The notes under the pieces: model-generated
Told to the model about the DNA's origin: nothing
Databases searched by the model: none
Seen by the model: the letters and a program-made list of their open reading frames with translations, nothing else
Made by a program: the position numbers and the translations under genes
Shown: positions 17,855 to 27,659 of the stretch, piece after piece
How the letters are laid out: every line of letters begins with the position of its first letter
Position numbering within the stretch: the stretch's first letter is position 1
Assembly: GCA_024742835.1 (NCBI GenBank)
Contig: JANSXS010000006.1
Coordinates: 1-64,000 of the forward strand
Direction of reading: 5' to 3'
Origin: Paracoccaceae bacterium
GTDB lineage: Bacteria; Pseudomonadota; Alphaproteobacteria; Rhodobacterales; Rhodobacteraceae
DNA length: 64,000 bases

Positions 17855-18426
17855 TGCAGATACTTTTTTCGCTTTATCACCTTCTTGCCGCCACGCTGGA
17901 ACGCGCGGACAGGTTCCTGCCAGTGCTCGCGCGCCTGCTTTTCGCGGCGACGCTGCTGTTTTATTTCTGGTCCTCTGGCCTGACCAAGCTTGGCGACGGG
18001 GTATTCGGATTCATGCACCCTTCCGCCGGGGCCTATGCGCAGATCTTTCCAAGGGCGATGGAGGCCGTGACCTATGACACCGGCCAGCTTGGGCTGTTTC
18101 ACTGGGCCGTTGTCACGTTAGGGACATGGGCCGAATTCCTGCTGCCGTTACTGATCGTGACCGGCCTTGCCTGTCGTGTTGCGGCGCTTGGCATGATCGG
18201 GTTTATCGTGGTGCAATCGCTGACCGATCTGTTCGGGCATGGCGGGCTGGCGCATGGCGCGCTTGGCGCATGGTTCGACAAGGCACCCGATGCGCTGATC
18301 CTTGATCAACGAGCATTCTGGGTGTTTGTTCTGCTGGTTCTGGCGATCAAGGGGGCCGGGCCGCTATCGGTTGACAGGTGGCTGTCGTCGCGCGGGGCCG
18401 GGCGCTATGTCAGCAGCGCCGCCTGA
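17854..18426 (+). CDS. DoxX family membrane protein of the bufferin operon
   Basis: A 190-residue protein with four predicted transmembrane segments (about residues 22-42, 80-105, 108-130 and 155-172) and the DoxX pattern LARLLFAATLLFYFWSSGLTK. ATG at 17854 overlaps the bufC stop (TGATG). DoxX proteins are frequent in bufferin and other MNIO operons; their role there is unsettled. The 3' end overlaps the convergent ArsC-like gene by 22 bp. Confidence 0.85.
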   Translation: MQILFSLYHLLAATLERADRFLPVLARLLFAATLLFYFWSSGLTKLGDGVFGFMHPSAGAYAQIFPRAMEAVTYDTGQLGLFHWAVVTLGTWAEFLLPLLIVTGLACRVAALGMIGFIVVQSLTDLFGHGGLAHGALGAWFDKAPDALILDQRAFWVFVLLVLAIKGAGPLSVDRWLSSRGAGRYVSSAA

Positions 18427-18731
18427 ACCGTCTTGTCCCAGCCAAGGTAAAGCCGCGCGCCAGTGTCGCGGCCTGTGTCGATCAACGGTCGTTTCATCAA
18501 GGTGGGGTGCTCTGCCAGCAGGTCGAGCACGGGTTTGTCGCGCTCCGCCTCGGACAGGGCCCGCCATGTCGTGGATTTCCGGTTGATCAGCGCCTCACCA
18601 AACGCATCATAGGCGGATTTCAGCACGTCTTGCGGCACACCGTCGCGCCGAACATCGCGAAATTCCGATTCATCAAGAGATTTCAACGCCTTTCGGCATG
18701 TGTCGCAGGTCTTCAGGCCGTATAGGATCAT
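18405..18731 (-). CDS. ArsC/Spx-like protein (YffB type)
   Basis: A 108-residue thioredoxin-fold protein of the arsenate reductase-like family. The N-terminal ILYGLKTCDTCRKALKSLD carries the CxxC-type active site, and INRKSTTWRALSE matches the YffB subgroup rather than true ArsC. YffB-type proteins are thought to act in thiol chemistry, perhaps GSH-dependent. The 3' end overlaps the bufferin operon DoxX gene on the opposite strand. Confidence 0.85.
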   Translation of the reverse strand: MILYGLKTCDTCRKALKSLDESEFRDVRRDGVPQDVLKSAYDAFGEALINRKSTTWRALSEAERDKPVLDLLAEHPTLMKRPLIDTGRDTGARLYLGWDKTVQAALLT

Positions 18732-18925
18732 GATGCATTGCCCAGTTTTTCACCGGTTTAACCCAGCTTTGCAGGTTGGTCACCCGGTTTCACTTGATTT
18801 TTGCAAAGCCAGTGCAATCATTTTCAGCGTAAGCGCTCTTGCCTGCATGACAGCCCGCAGGACCAAAGGGATGGGGCGTTTACCCCCGGAACAACCGGGA
18901 GGGTCAAGGCAAAAGGAGAAGCGGC

Positions 18926-19132
18926 ATGCCAAGTGGCACCGTGAAGTGGTTCAATACGACCAAAGGTTACGGGTTCATCGCCCCCGATGAAGGGGGCAAG
19001 GATGTGTTCGTTCATATCAGTCAGGTGGAGCGATCCGGATTGACAGGTCTCGCAGACGATCAAAAGGTCGGCTACGAGCTTCAGGAAGGGCGCGATGGGC
19101 GGCACATGGCGGCTGACCTGAAACTTTTGTGA
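18926..19132 (+). CDS. Cold-shock domain protein
   Basis: A 68-residue single cold-shock domain. RNP1 is KGYGFI (residues 14-19) and RNP2 is VFVHI (28-32), giving a five-stranded OB fold that binds single-stranded nucleic acid. ATG at 18926 has AAAAGGAG upstream. The 190-bp region before it could contain the long leader typical of cold-shock mRNAs, but no conserved box was recognised. Confidence 0.95.
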   Translation: MPSGTVKWFNTTKGYGFIAPDEGGKDVFVHISQVERSGLTGLADDQKVGYELQEGRDGRHMAADLKLL

Positions 19133-19159
19133 AATCCTGAAAATTCTTGAATGATTTTG

Positions 19160-19185
19160 TTTCAGGCCGAGATTTCGGCCTGAAA
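19160..19185 (+). terminator. Terminator-like hairpin after the cold-shock gene
   Basis: An 11-bp perfect stem (19160-19170 with 19175-19185) and a 4-base loop, 28 bp after the stop codon. It has no clear T-run on either strand, so it may be a weak terminator or a stabilising 3' stem. Confidence 0.5.
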
Positions 19186-19319
19186 TCAATGGCTGTTCAT
19201 ATGGCCTGCTTCCTGGAGTACGGCGCAAACCGGCCACCAATAAAGCGTTTCACGAAAAACCTGCCGCGCAGACTCCTGTGAAACCCGGTGCGCCGCGCAA
19301 TCGTTGCCGACGTTGCGCC

Positions 19320-19604
19320 TTAAAAACAGCCCTTTTCACCCTCGCGGCAGGTCGCGACATGCCGCGCGCGTGGCGCATGGTGGTGGCGAACCTTTTTCAC
19401 CGGATGGGCCTTGACCTGTTGGTAGCTCATCGACTGGTTTGGCGTGCCACAACAGATCACACCCGAGATCGTCACCGGCTGAAGACCGGCGGGACAATAA
19501 TTATGTTTGGTGTGAACCGGGTAAATCATGGGGGCGTCTGCAAGCGCAGGACCAGCAATGGCGGCTATCGTCAGCGCGGCGGCAATGGGTGAAATGAAAC
19601 GCAT
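19320..19604 (-). CDS. Small secreted Cys/His-rich protein
   Basis: A 94-residue protein with a clear signal peptide (residues 1-22, ending PALADA). The mature part has five Cys (NYC, ICC, TCR, GCF) and a basic, His-rich stretch (VRHHHAPRARH), suggesting disulfides or metal binding. The ATG has GAGG at good spacing. I do not recognise a named family. Flanking genes (cold-shock protein, folA) give no functional hint. Confidence 0.75.
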   Translation of the reverse strand: MRFISPIAAALTIAAIAGPALADAPMIYPVHTKHNYCPAGLQPVTISGVICCGTPNQSMSYQQVKAHPVKKVRHHHAPRARHVATCREGEKGCF

Positions 19605-19706
19605 TGGATCCTCGTTCGAATGGTTAACACGGCTATAAATCGACAGGGGTATCGTATAGACCTCGAGTCCCCTGTCAATTTTTTACCAGTCACGCGCCCG
19701 TAAAAG

Positions 19707-20192
19707 TCAGACGCCGCGTCGGATATATTCATGCAATTCGCATCGCGGTGCATACGCGCGCAATGGCAGACGCGCGGTGATCTCCCATTCTGTCGCGTCA
19801 AAGGGCGGAAACCACGTGTCGGGTTCCTGCACCTCCAGATCGACCTCGGTGATCAGCATACGCTGGGACAGCGGCAAAAGCGCCTCGAATATCCCATAGC
19901 CGCCGATGCCCGAAATGCGTGCATAACCTGCCGACAAGGCCGCGTCGATCGCCGCCTCGACCGAGCGCACCACATGCTGCGGCCCCTCGATATCGCGCGA
20001 GGAGACAACGATATTCAGCCGCCTTCCCAAGGGCTTGACGGGCAAACTGTCCCATGTGCGGCGCCCCATGATCAGCGCCGATCCCAGCGTTTCACGCTGA
20101 AAGAACGCCAGATCCTCGGGCGCGTGCCAGGGAATATCACCATCCTTGCCGATGGCGCCATTGCGATCGCGGGCAACAACCAAAGAGATCAT
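19707..20192 (-). CDS. folA: Dihydrofolate reductase
   Basis: A 161-residue DHFR that reduces dihydrofolate with NADPH. Landmarks: LVVARDRNGAIGKDGDIPWH, PEDLAFFQRET with the catalytic Asp, MGRRTWDSLP and ISGIGGYGIFE (NADPH pyrophosphate region). Its ATG shares one base with the thyA stop (TGATG), so it is translationally coupled to thymidylate synthase, which produces its substrate. Confidence 0.95.
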   Translation of the reverse strand: MISLVVARDRNGAIGKDGDIPWHAPEDLAFFQRETLGSALIMGRRTWDSLPVKPLGRRLNIVVSSRDIEGPQHVVRSVEAAIDAALSAGYARISGIGGYGIFEALLPLSQRMLITEVDLEVQEPDTWFPPFDATEWEITARLPLRAYAPRCELHEYIRRGV

Positions 20193-21013
20193 CAGACAGC
20201 CACCGGTGCTTTGATATGGGGATCGGGCGCGTAGCCGGTAATCACGAAATCCTCGTAGCGGAAATCGAAGATCGAGGTCACATCACGCGTGATGCGCAAG
20301 GTCGGCAGCGGTTTGGGGGTGCGCGAAAGTTGCAATTTCACCTGCTCCACATGGTTGGAATAAATATGGGCATCGCCCAATGTATGTACGAAATCACCGG
20401 GCTTGTAGCCGGTGACATGGGCCAGCATCACCAGCAACAACGCATAGGACGCGATATTGAACGGCACGCCCAGAAACATGTCGGCAGAGCGCTGGTACAG
20501 ATGCAGATGCAAATGCCCGTCCAGAATGCGCACCTGCCAAAGCGTATGGCACGGCGGCAGCGCCATATCCGGCACATCGCCCGGATTCCACGCCGACACG
20601 ATCAACCGGCGACTATCTGGGGTGGCGCGGATCTGCGCGATGAGGTTGGCGATCTGATCAATCTCCTGACGGCGGAACAGTGCGGGGTTTTCGGTCGGCT
20701 CAAGCGCGGGAAAACGCCGCCACTGATGACCATAAACAGGGCCCAGATCGCCCGTCTCATCCGCCCATTCATCCCAGATCGACACGCCGTTTTCCTTGAG
20801 ATACGCGATATTCGTGTCACCCGACAGGAACCACAAAAGCTCGTGTATGATCGACTTCAGATGCAGCTTTTTCGTGGTCACAAGCGGAAAGCCATCGGAC
20901 AACCGATAGCGCGCCTGCATCCCGAAGGCCGAAATCGTGCCCGTGCCCGTCCGGTCCGTCGAGGGGGTGCCGCTTTCCAGAATTTGGCGCAGCGCGTCGT
21001 GATACTGTTTCAT
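20192..21013 (-). CDS. thyA: Thymidylate synthase
   Basis: A 273-residue ThyA that methylates dUMP with methylene-tetrahydrofolate. The N-terminal [10 protein letters not shown] phosphate loop, [10 protein letters not shown], the catalytic Cys in LPPCHTLWQ, the [20 protein letters not shown] block and HIYSNHVEQ are all present. ATG at 21013 gives the normal ThyA N-terminus ([12 protein letters not shown]); the frame continues 30 codons upstream without family similarity. It forms an operon with folA. Confidence 0.95.
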   Translation of the reverse strand: MKQYHDALRQILESGTPSTDRTGTGTISAFGMQARYRLSDGFPLVTTKKLHLKSIIHELLWFLSGDTNIAYLKENGVSIWDEWADETGDLGPVYGHQWRRFPALEPTENPALFRRQEIDQIANLIAQIRATPDSRRLIVSAWNPGDVPDMALPPCHTLWQVRILDGHLHLHLYQRSADMFLGVPFNIASYALLLVMLAHVTGYKPGDFVHTLGDAHIYSNHVEQVKLQLSRTPKPLPTLRITRDVTSIFDFRYEDFVITGYAPDPHIKAPVAV

Positions 21014-21245
21014 CGCAGGGACCAAGCGCAGTTGAGGGAAGGAAAGGCGAAACACACCAGACGAGTCGCATGTTACCATATCATGCGCAAACTGGCCCCG
21101 CACCCATCCATATCAAGTGGAAACCTGGCTGCAACACTGCCCTGCTTTCGCCTTTAGAGTGCATAGGAAAAGATTGACTTCGACTGTCAAAGCGCTGACG
21201 GTTTGGAAAAACAAAAAAACGAACATATCTGAGGCAGTACTTATC

Positions 21246-22289
21246 ATGAACCGTATCGTGGCATCACTCGTGTTGCCAGCGTTCCTGCTGGCATGTGGAG
21301 GCGGGTCCAACCCGTTCGAACCCGCCCCCGAACCACCCGCCGAGGGCGAAGGCGAGGGCGAAGAGGAAACACCCGAAGAGGGCGGCATCCCCGACGCACT
21401 TGCAAACAACGTGACCAAGCTGGTGTTTGACCCGGTCGCACAAACGCTGACGGTCGAGGGAGTGAATTTCGACGAGGTGCCCTTCACGGCGACCTACACC
21501 CGAAGCGCGGCCTTTGACAGAAACGGGTATCAGGCGTTTACCGCACAAAACGATCCGCTTGACCGGCACAACACGGCCTTTGGCAAGCAAACCAACAACG
21601 AGGCAAATGTGCGCGCCGGGGTCGCCCTTTCGGGTGGCCCGCGCAACCGCTTTTTCGGCGGCGGCTATTACGATCGGGATGGCGCGTATACGCCCCCCGA
21701 GGTCGCCCCGGACTCTGGTCTTGTCAGCTATTCGGGCAGCTATGTCGGCCTTGTGAATATCGGGTTCCGCGACGACGGCCCCACCAGTCAGGATGACCTT
21801 CTCGATGTCCCGCCCGGCACCGCGGGCGAGCTGTTGCCGTCTCAGGCGGGCATCACCGAAGGCAAGGTCTTTGTGAATGCCGATTTCGCCGACGCATCCG
21901 TCGAGGGCAATATCTATGACCGGCGATTGGTCGATCCGACGAATGGGCAAACGGCCATAGCCCCCGATGGCCGCCCGCTTCTTTTGCCATCGGTGGTCAT
22001 GGTCTCCACGCCGATCAGTGACGACGGCACCTTCGAGGGCCAGATGGAATACGATCAAAGACACCCCTTGATCACCACCCCGGTCATCGGCACCAAGATT
22101 GGGGATTTCGGCGGCATTTTCGGCGGCACGGACGCGTCGGGCGTGGCCGGAATTGTGAAACTCGACGAGTTCGACGGCCCGAACAACCCTTACGGGCTTG
22201 AAAGCGAAATCGAATACGGGGTCTTCGTGCTCGATCAATGCGGGCAACCTGTCGAGGACACTGTCGGCTGTGCTGGCACCAACCCGTAA
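21246..22289 (+). CDS. Surface lipoprotein with TbpB-like beta-barrel domain (Slam substrate candidate)
   Basis: A 347-residue lipoprotein. The signal peptide ends in a lipobox (FLLAC, Cys at residue 17), followed by a Gly/Ser and acidic Pro-Glu linker (residues 18-45). The C-terminal half contains SYSGSYVGLVNIGF and GDFGGIFGGTDASGVAGIV, patterns seen in the eight-stranded barrel of TbpB-like and Slam-exported lipoproteins. The last 20 bp overlap the start of the Slam-like gene. I infer an outer-membrane, probably surface-exposed lipoprotein; its ligand is unknown, and transferrin is unlikely in a free-living bacterium. Confidence 0.75.
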   Translation: MNRIVASLVLPAFLLACGGGSNPFEPAPEPPAEGEGEGEEETPEEGGIPDALANNVTKLVFDPVAQTLTVEGVNFDEVPFTATYTRSAAFDRNGYQAFTAQNDPLDRHNTAFGKQTNNEANVRAGVALSGGPRNRFFGGGYYDRDGAYTPPEVAPDSGLVSYSGSYVGLVNIGFRDDGPTSQDDLLDVPPGTAGELLPSQAGITEGKVFVNADFADASVEGNIYDRRLVDPTNGQTAIAPDGRPLLLPSVVMVSTPISDDGTFEGQMEYDQRHPLITTPVIGTKIGDFGGIFGGTDASGVAGIVKLDEFDGPNNPYGLESEIEYGVFVLDQCGQPVEDTVGCAGTNP

Positions 22290-23652
22290 ACGCCTCGGCC
22301 TTTTGGTCCTTGCGCTGATCCTGGCGCCGGCGGTCGGGGTATCGCAGACCCCGGTGCAGGGTGTGCAATTGACCGTTGAACAGGCGCAGATGATGGCCAT
22401 TCGCGCGCTTCGGCAGAACCGGCCCAAGATGGCCTACCAGCTGGCCGGGGGCGTCCTGAAGGCCAATCCGCGCGACGGGCGGGCGCATTTTACCCGCGCG
22501 CTTGCCCTCGCCAAGGTCGGTGCGCATGGTTTCGCCCGAAAATCCGCGCGCCGCGCCTATTTCAGCGCCGCCTCGCCCATCCAGAAATATGATGCAGCAC
22601 AGCTTGCCTCGGTCGAGGCGTTCCGCGATGAGCGCCTTACATTGTCGCAACTGTGGCTGCGCCGCGCCGTACAGCACGCGCCCGATGACAAGGTGCGCTC
22701 GGACTCGATCCATGCCTATCGGAACGTGCGGGCACGCAATCCGCTGAATTTCGATCTGCGGTTTTCGGTCTCTCCCTCGGATAACGTCAACAACGGGGCC
22801 AACAGCCCGGTCAATATCATTGACGGCTCGCCACTTGTCGGGCGGCTCAGCCCCTCGGCGCAGGCGATTTCGGGCACCGTGGCCACGACCGATCTGCGCC
22901 TGTCCTATCGCCTCGCGCGATCCGAACGCAGCATGACCCGCCTGACCGGGCGCGCCTATTCCCGCAAGGTGCAGTTCAACAACGCGGTGGCGGGGCTAAG
23001 CGCGGACGATCTGTCCTCTTCGCGGCTGGAACTCGGGGTGACGCACGCAATCTCGGGCGCGTCCGGGGAGGGTCTTTGGCAGGTCGACGCCCATGGCGGC
23101 CGGGTCTGGTACGCAGATGCGCCGCTTTACGATTACGCGCGGCTTGGCGTCAAACGCCATAAACACCTGACAGACAATCTGCGGCTCAGCTTTGGTGGCG
23201 GACTCGAAAGACAGCGGGACGAAACCGCGCCCAAAAATGATTCCACGCTTTACGACGCCTTCGCGCAGCTCAGCTATACGCTGGACGGCGGTGCGCGGCT
23301 GGGGGCCTATGTCAATGTCCGCGAGGTTGACAGCAATGGCGTCAACGGCGCGTCAACACAATGGACCGGCGTGGTCCGCTACATGATGGGCCAAGAGGTC
23401 GGGCCAGCCCGGCTAAGCGTGTCGCTTGGGCAAAGCGTGGTGGATTACGACCGCTACACAGTGTTTGTCCCTGTTCCCGGCGGACGGCGGGACGACTCGG
23501 TGTTCGGCGGTATGACGGCAACCTTTCACGACTGGAGCTATATGGGCTTTGTGCCCACGGTTTCGGTCAGGGCCGAGAAAAGCCGCTCCAACATCAGCCG
23601 CTTTGACGTTGACGAAACCTCGCTTCGGCTGGGGATCCGGTCGGAATTCTGA
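22270..23652 (+). CDS. Slam-type surface lipoprotein assembly modifier
   Basis: A 460-residue outer-membrane protein. A signal peptide (RLGLLVLALILAPAVGVSQ) is followed by a TPR-like helical part (about residues 30-150, NPRDGRAHFTRALALAKVG) and then about 300 residues of alternating strands (YRLARSERSMTRLTGRAYSR, RLGAYVNVREVDSNG) ending in a terminal aromatic (RLGIRSEF), as in Slam barrels. The GTG start at 22270, with GAGG upstream, was chosen because it gives a proper signal peptide; it lies inside the lipoprotein gene. Slam proteins move lipoproteins to the cell surface, and the coupled lipoprotein gene is the likely client. Confidence 0.78.
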   Translation: MLAPTRKRLGLLVLALILAPAVGVSQTPVQGVQLTVEQAQMMAIRALRQNRPKMAYQLAGGVLKANPRDGRAHFTRALALAKVGAHGFARKSARRAYFSAASPIQKYDAAQLASVEAFRDERLTLSQLWLRRAVQHAPDDKVRSDSIHAYRNVRARNPLNFDLRFSVSPSDNVNNGANSPVNIIDGSPLVGRLSPSAQAISGTVATTDLRLSYRLARSERSMTRLTGRAYSRKVQFNNAVAGLSADDLSSSRLELGVTHAISGASGEGLWQVDAHGGRVWYADAPLYDYARLGVKRHKHLTDNLRLSFGGGLERQRDETAPKNDSTLYDAFAQLSYTLDGGARLGAYVNVREVDSNGVNGASTQWTGVVRYMMGQEVGPARLSVSLGQSVVDYDRYTVFVPVPGGRRDDSVFGGMTATFHDWSYMGFVPTVSVRAEKSRSNISRFDVDETSLRLGIRSEF

Positions 23653-23738
23653 GGTGGTATCGACCAGCGCCATCTGGACAGGCCCACGCCGCCTGCTACC
23701 TTTTGACCAGCACAGATAACACAGGGACGGAGAACGAA

Positions 23739-24167
23739 ATGGGCCTGAAATACCTGCACACCATGGTCCGCGTAAAGGATCTGGAGGCGTCCATGGCATT
23801 CTACGAATTGCTGGGCCTCAGGCAGACGCGACGCATGGACAACGAAGGCGGGCGTTTCACCCTCGTTTTCATGGCCCCCCCGGACCAGCCGGACTGCCCG
23901 GTCGAGCTGACCTATAATTGGGACGGCGATGATGCGCTGCCCGATGACAGCCGCAATTTCGGGCATCTCGCGTATCGGGTGCCTGATATTTACGCGGCCT
24001 GTCAGCACCTGATGGACAATGGCGTGACCATCAACCGCCCACCGCGCGACGGCTACATGGCCTTTGTGCGCAGCCCCGACAATATCTCGATCGAGCTGTT
24101 GCAGGAGGGCGCGGCCCTGCCCCCGGCGGAGCCGTGGCAAAGCATGGGAAATACGGGCCATTGGTAA
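23739..24167 (+). CDS. Lactoylglutathione lyase (glyoxalase I, VOC family)
   Basis: A 142-residue VOC-superfamily protein. The four metal ligands of glyoxalase I are recognisable: His in LHTMVRVKDLE, Glu in PVELTYNW, His in FGHLAYRVPD and Glu in ISIELLQEG. The enzyme converts the methylglyoxal-glutathione hemithioacetal to S-lactoylglutathione. ATG at 23739 follows GGAG. Its 3' end overlaps the next gene by 34 bp. Confidence 0.93.
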   Translation: MGLKYLHTMVRVKDLEASMAFYELLGLRQTRRMDNEGGRFTLVFMAPPDQPDCPVELTYNWDGDDALPDDSRNFGHLAYRVPDIYAACQHLMDNGVTINRPPRDGYMAFVRSPDNISIELLQEGAALPPAEPWQSMGNTGHW

Positions 24168-24862
24168 GGGGTTTCGCAGCCCTTACTGCGCTATTCTGGG
24201 GTGGTGCCGCTGTCGCTGATGCGGGCTGCCGTCTGGCGCTGGTTCTGGCGCTGGACGTGTCATCATCGGTCGATGCGCGCGAATACGATCTGCAACGGGT
24301 GGGCCTTGCCTCCGCGCTTGGATCTCGGGATGTCCGCCACGCAATCCTGCAAGGCGCGCCCGGACATGTTGCGCTGTCCGTCTATGAATGGAGCGGCTAC
24401 CGGCAGCAAAAGCTGCAACTGGACTGGACCGTTCTGGACAGTCACGCCGCGATCGACGCCGCCGTGGCCACGCTGGCCGGGATGGACCGCAGCCATGACG
24501 ATTTTCCGACCTCGATGGGGGCTGCGCTGGCCTATGGCGCGCGGCTGTTGCAACGCGAGCCCGCCTGTTCGCGCCGCGTGATCGACGTATCGGGCGATGG
24601 CGTCAACAATTACCGTTATGGCCCTGCCGAAGCCTATCGCCACTTCCCGCTGTCGGACGTGACCGTGAACGGGCTTGTGATCCTTGGTGACCAGCCCGAT
24701 GTTGCACGGTTTTATGGCGAGCAGGTCTTGCGCGGGCCGGGGGCTTTCATGCTCATGGCAGATGGCTTCGAGGCATTCGAAGAGGCGATGACACGCAAAC
24801 TTTACCGCGAGATCAACGAGATTATCATCGGCGGGAACGCAAAAACGGGCGCGCCGGGCTGA
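24134..24862 (+). CDS. DUF1194 family von Willebrand A-like secreted protein
   Basis: A 242-residue protein with an N-terminal signal sequence (about residues 10-30, ending AAVADA) and a vWA-type fold whose metal site (MIDAS) is visible as LALDVSSSVD; VIDVSGDGVNNY is the second conserved block. DUF1194 proteins are periplasmic and of unknown function. The preferred start is GTG at 24134 with GGCGGAG upstream, overlapping the glyoxalase gene; TTG at 24161 is an alternative. Confidence 0.85.
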   Translation: MAKHGKYGPLVRGFAALTALFWGGAAVADAGCRLALVLALDVSSSVDAREYDLQRVGLASALGSRDVRHAILQGAPGHVALSVYEWSGYRQQKLQLDWTVLDSHAAIDAAVATLAGMDRSHDDFPTSMGAALAYGARLLQREPACSRRVIDVSGDGVNNYRYGPAEAYRHFPLSDVTVNGLVILGDQPDVARFYGEQVLRGPGAFMLMADGFEAFEEAMTRKLYREINEIIIGGNAKTGAPG

Positions 24863-24944
24863 CCCGTCGCAAAGCCGCGACCGCATTGCGCCTGACCAAA
24901 GCCTTTCGCCTTCTATCCGGGACATCCATGAAAGGCAGACCCCC

Positions 24945-25445
24945 CTAATAGATATACCGGATCTGGTCGGTCCAGTAGCGTTCCACCCGGCGCAACGACG
25001 CGGTGATCTGGTCGATGCCGTCACGCCCCAGAACGCCCTTTGATTCCAGCCCCTCGGCATGACGCTCAAAAAGACCGGCAACGATATCGCGGATCTTGCG
25101 GCCCTTTTCCGTCAGGCGCACCCGAACCGAGCGGCGGTCAATCTCGCAGCGCTGGTGATGCATATAGCCCGCCTCGACCAGTTTCTTGAGATTGTAGCTG
25201 ACATTGCTGCCCTGGTAATAGCCGCGTGTTTTCAACTCTCCGGCAGTCACTTCGTTATCGCCGACATTGAAGAGCAACAACGCCTGTACCGCGTTTATGT
25301 CGATGACGCCGACCCGCTCGAATTCATCCTTGATCACATCAAGAAGCAGCCGGTGCAGGCGTTCGACAAGGGATAGCGCATCGAGATACCCGTCCATAAA
25401 GCCGACCGCCTTGGACGGGGGCAGGAAATTCTTTTCGAAACTCAT
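24945..25445 (-). CDS. MarR-family transcriptional regulator (LdtR-like)
   Basis: A 166-residue winged-helix regulator. The DNA-binding region is around residues 60-110 (GELKTRGYYQGSNVSYNLKKLVEAGY), with the beta-wing at EIDRRSVRVRLTEKG. The long N-terminal helix (LDALSLVERLHRLLLDVIKDEF) resembles the LdtR/RosR-like alphaproteobacterial group. In that group the regulator controls cell-envelope genes; no such target adjoins it here. Confidence 0.85.
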   Translation of the reverse strand: MSFEKNFLPPSKAVGFMDGYLDALSLVERLHRLLLDVIKDEFERVGVIDINAVQALLLFNVGDNEVTAGELKTRGYYQGSNVSYNLKKLVEAGYMHHQRCEIDRRSVRVRLTEKGRKIRDIVAGLFERHAEGLESKGVLGRDGIDQITASLRRVERYWTDQIRYIY

Positions 25446-25531
25446 GTTTGTCTCCGTGCAAACTGCTCGGAGACGGTTTTCAGGGAAATTGCCGAATAAT
25501 CGGTTAAATGCCCCCCGTGGCGCCTAAAATG

Positions 25532-25810
25532 CTACGGATTTTGTCCGCAGGCGACGCGCGCGATCTCGTCGATCAGGGGCGAGAAACGCACCGGGGGCGC
25601 GACCTGCCCGCTGACCCATTGATAAAGATCCTGATCATTTTCTTCGAGCAACGCGTCGTAAAGATCCAGATCAAGCTCGGACAGGCTGTCAAGCCGGGCC
25701 TTGGAAAACCGGATCAGGATTACATCCATTTCCTTGATGCCGCGCCGCATCGACCGCATGGTCAGCCGACGCAGGCGCACATCGCGTGGTTCGGTGATCG
25801 CGTCATTCAA
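25532..25810 (-). CDS. sdhE: SdhE, FAD assembly factor for succinate dehydrogenase
   Basis: A 92-residue SdhE (DUF339) protein. The RRGIKEMD motif, which carries the RGxxE signature needed for covalent FAD attachment to SdhA, is at about residue 21, followed by DLYDALLEENDQDLYQWVSG. The start is uncertain: TTG at 25810 has GGAGGT at 8 bp, while GTG at 25816 is too close to it. The gene overlaps the end of the upstream helix-turn-helix gene. Confidence 0.88.
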   Translation of the reverse strand: MNDAITEPRDVRLRRLTMRSMRRGIKEMDVILIRFSKARLDSLSELDLDLYDALLEENDQDLYQWVSGQVAPPVRFSPLIDEIARVACGQNP

Positions 25811-26240
25811 CGTCACGCACCTCCAGATGGCTGCGCAGCGATTTTTCCAGCCGTCCAAGCCGTTCGGAGGCGTTGACGATATGCGCGCGCAGATCGCGCA
25901 GCTCTGTCAGCATATTCGTCGCATCCGGGGCGATATTCAGATCCGACGGCGCATCGGGGCCGTCGCCCTGCCCTGTCAACAGCCATGGCAGCGGCACGTT
26001 GAGCATCCCTGCCAGCATCGACAGCTTGTTGGCGCGCGGCTCGCTGAGGTCGTTTTCCCAGCCCTTGAGGGTCTTGAGTTTGACGCCAAGCCTGCGCGCC
26101 AGGTCTTTTTGCGACATTCCGGACGCATCGCGCGCCCCGGCAAGACGGTCGCCGAATGTGGTTGCCTCGGGATCGAACCAATCGTCGGAGCTGGGGGCGT
26201 TCATGCTGTCCTTCCCGGCCGCGGGGCCATTCTTATTCAT
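25803..26240 (-). CDS. XRE-family helix-turn-helix protein
   Basis: A 145-residue protein with a Cro/C1-type HTH at about residues 28-85 (GMSQKDLARRLGVKLKTLKG) and a C-terminal coiled-coil-like helix (ELRDLRAHIVNASERLGRLE). ATG at 26240 is used; ATG at 26204, preceded by AAGGA, is also credible. It overlaps sdhE and is divergent from the aspartate aminotransferase gene. Regulatory targets are unknown. Confidence 0.83.
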   Translation of the reverse strand: MNKNGPAAGKDSMNAPSSDDWFDPEATTFGDRLAGARDASGMSQKDLARRLGVKLKTLKGWENDLSEPRANKLSMLAGMLNVPLPWLLTGQGDGPDAPSDLNIAPDATNMLTELRDLRAHIVNASERLGRLEKSLRSHLEVRDVE

Positions 26241-26262
26241 GTTGTACCTGCCTTGGCTCTAA

Positions 26263-27504
<1,242 letters not shown>

Positions 27505-27577
27505 CCGAACGCATTCAAGAAAAGCCTGATGTCATCCACGCCACCATCGCGCCCTTTTTGAGCGCAACCTTAATCTT

Positions 27578-27607
27578 TTGACATGCGCCCCTGAATCAGT
27601 CTGTGAT
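27578..27607 (+). promoter_or_regulatory. Sigma-70 promoter candidate for the 27660 gene and accBC
   Basis: A consensus TTGACA (27578-27583) is followed after 18 bp by TGTGAT. It lies 53 bp before the ATG at 27660 and about 610 bp before accB. Confidence 0.5.
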
Positions 27608-27659
27608 AGCAGCAAAGCCATCGAGTGGCGCAGACCAACGCAGCGACAGGCGGAATCCC

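Noticed and set aside
22198-22269. An earlier start for the Slam-like gene
   Set aside because: Starting here would bury the signal peptide; GTG at 22270 with GAGG upstream places it at the N-terminus.
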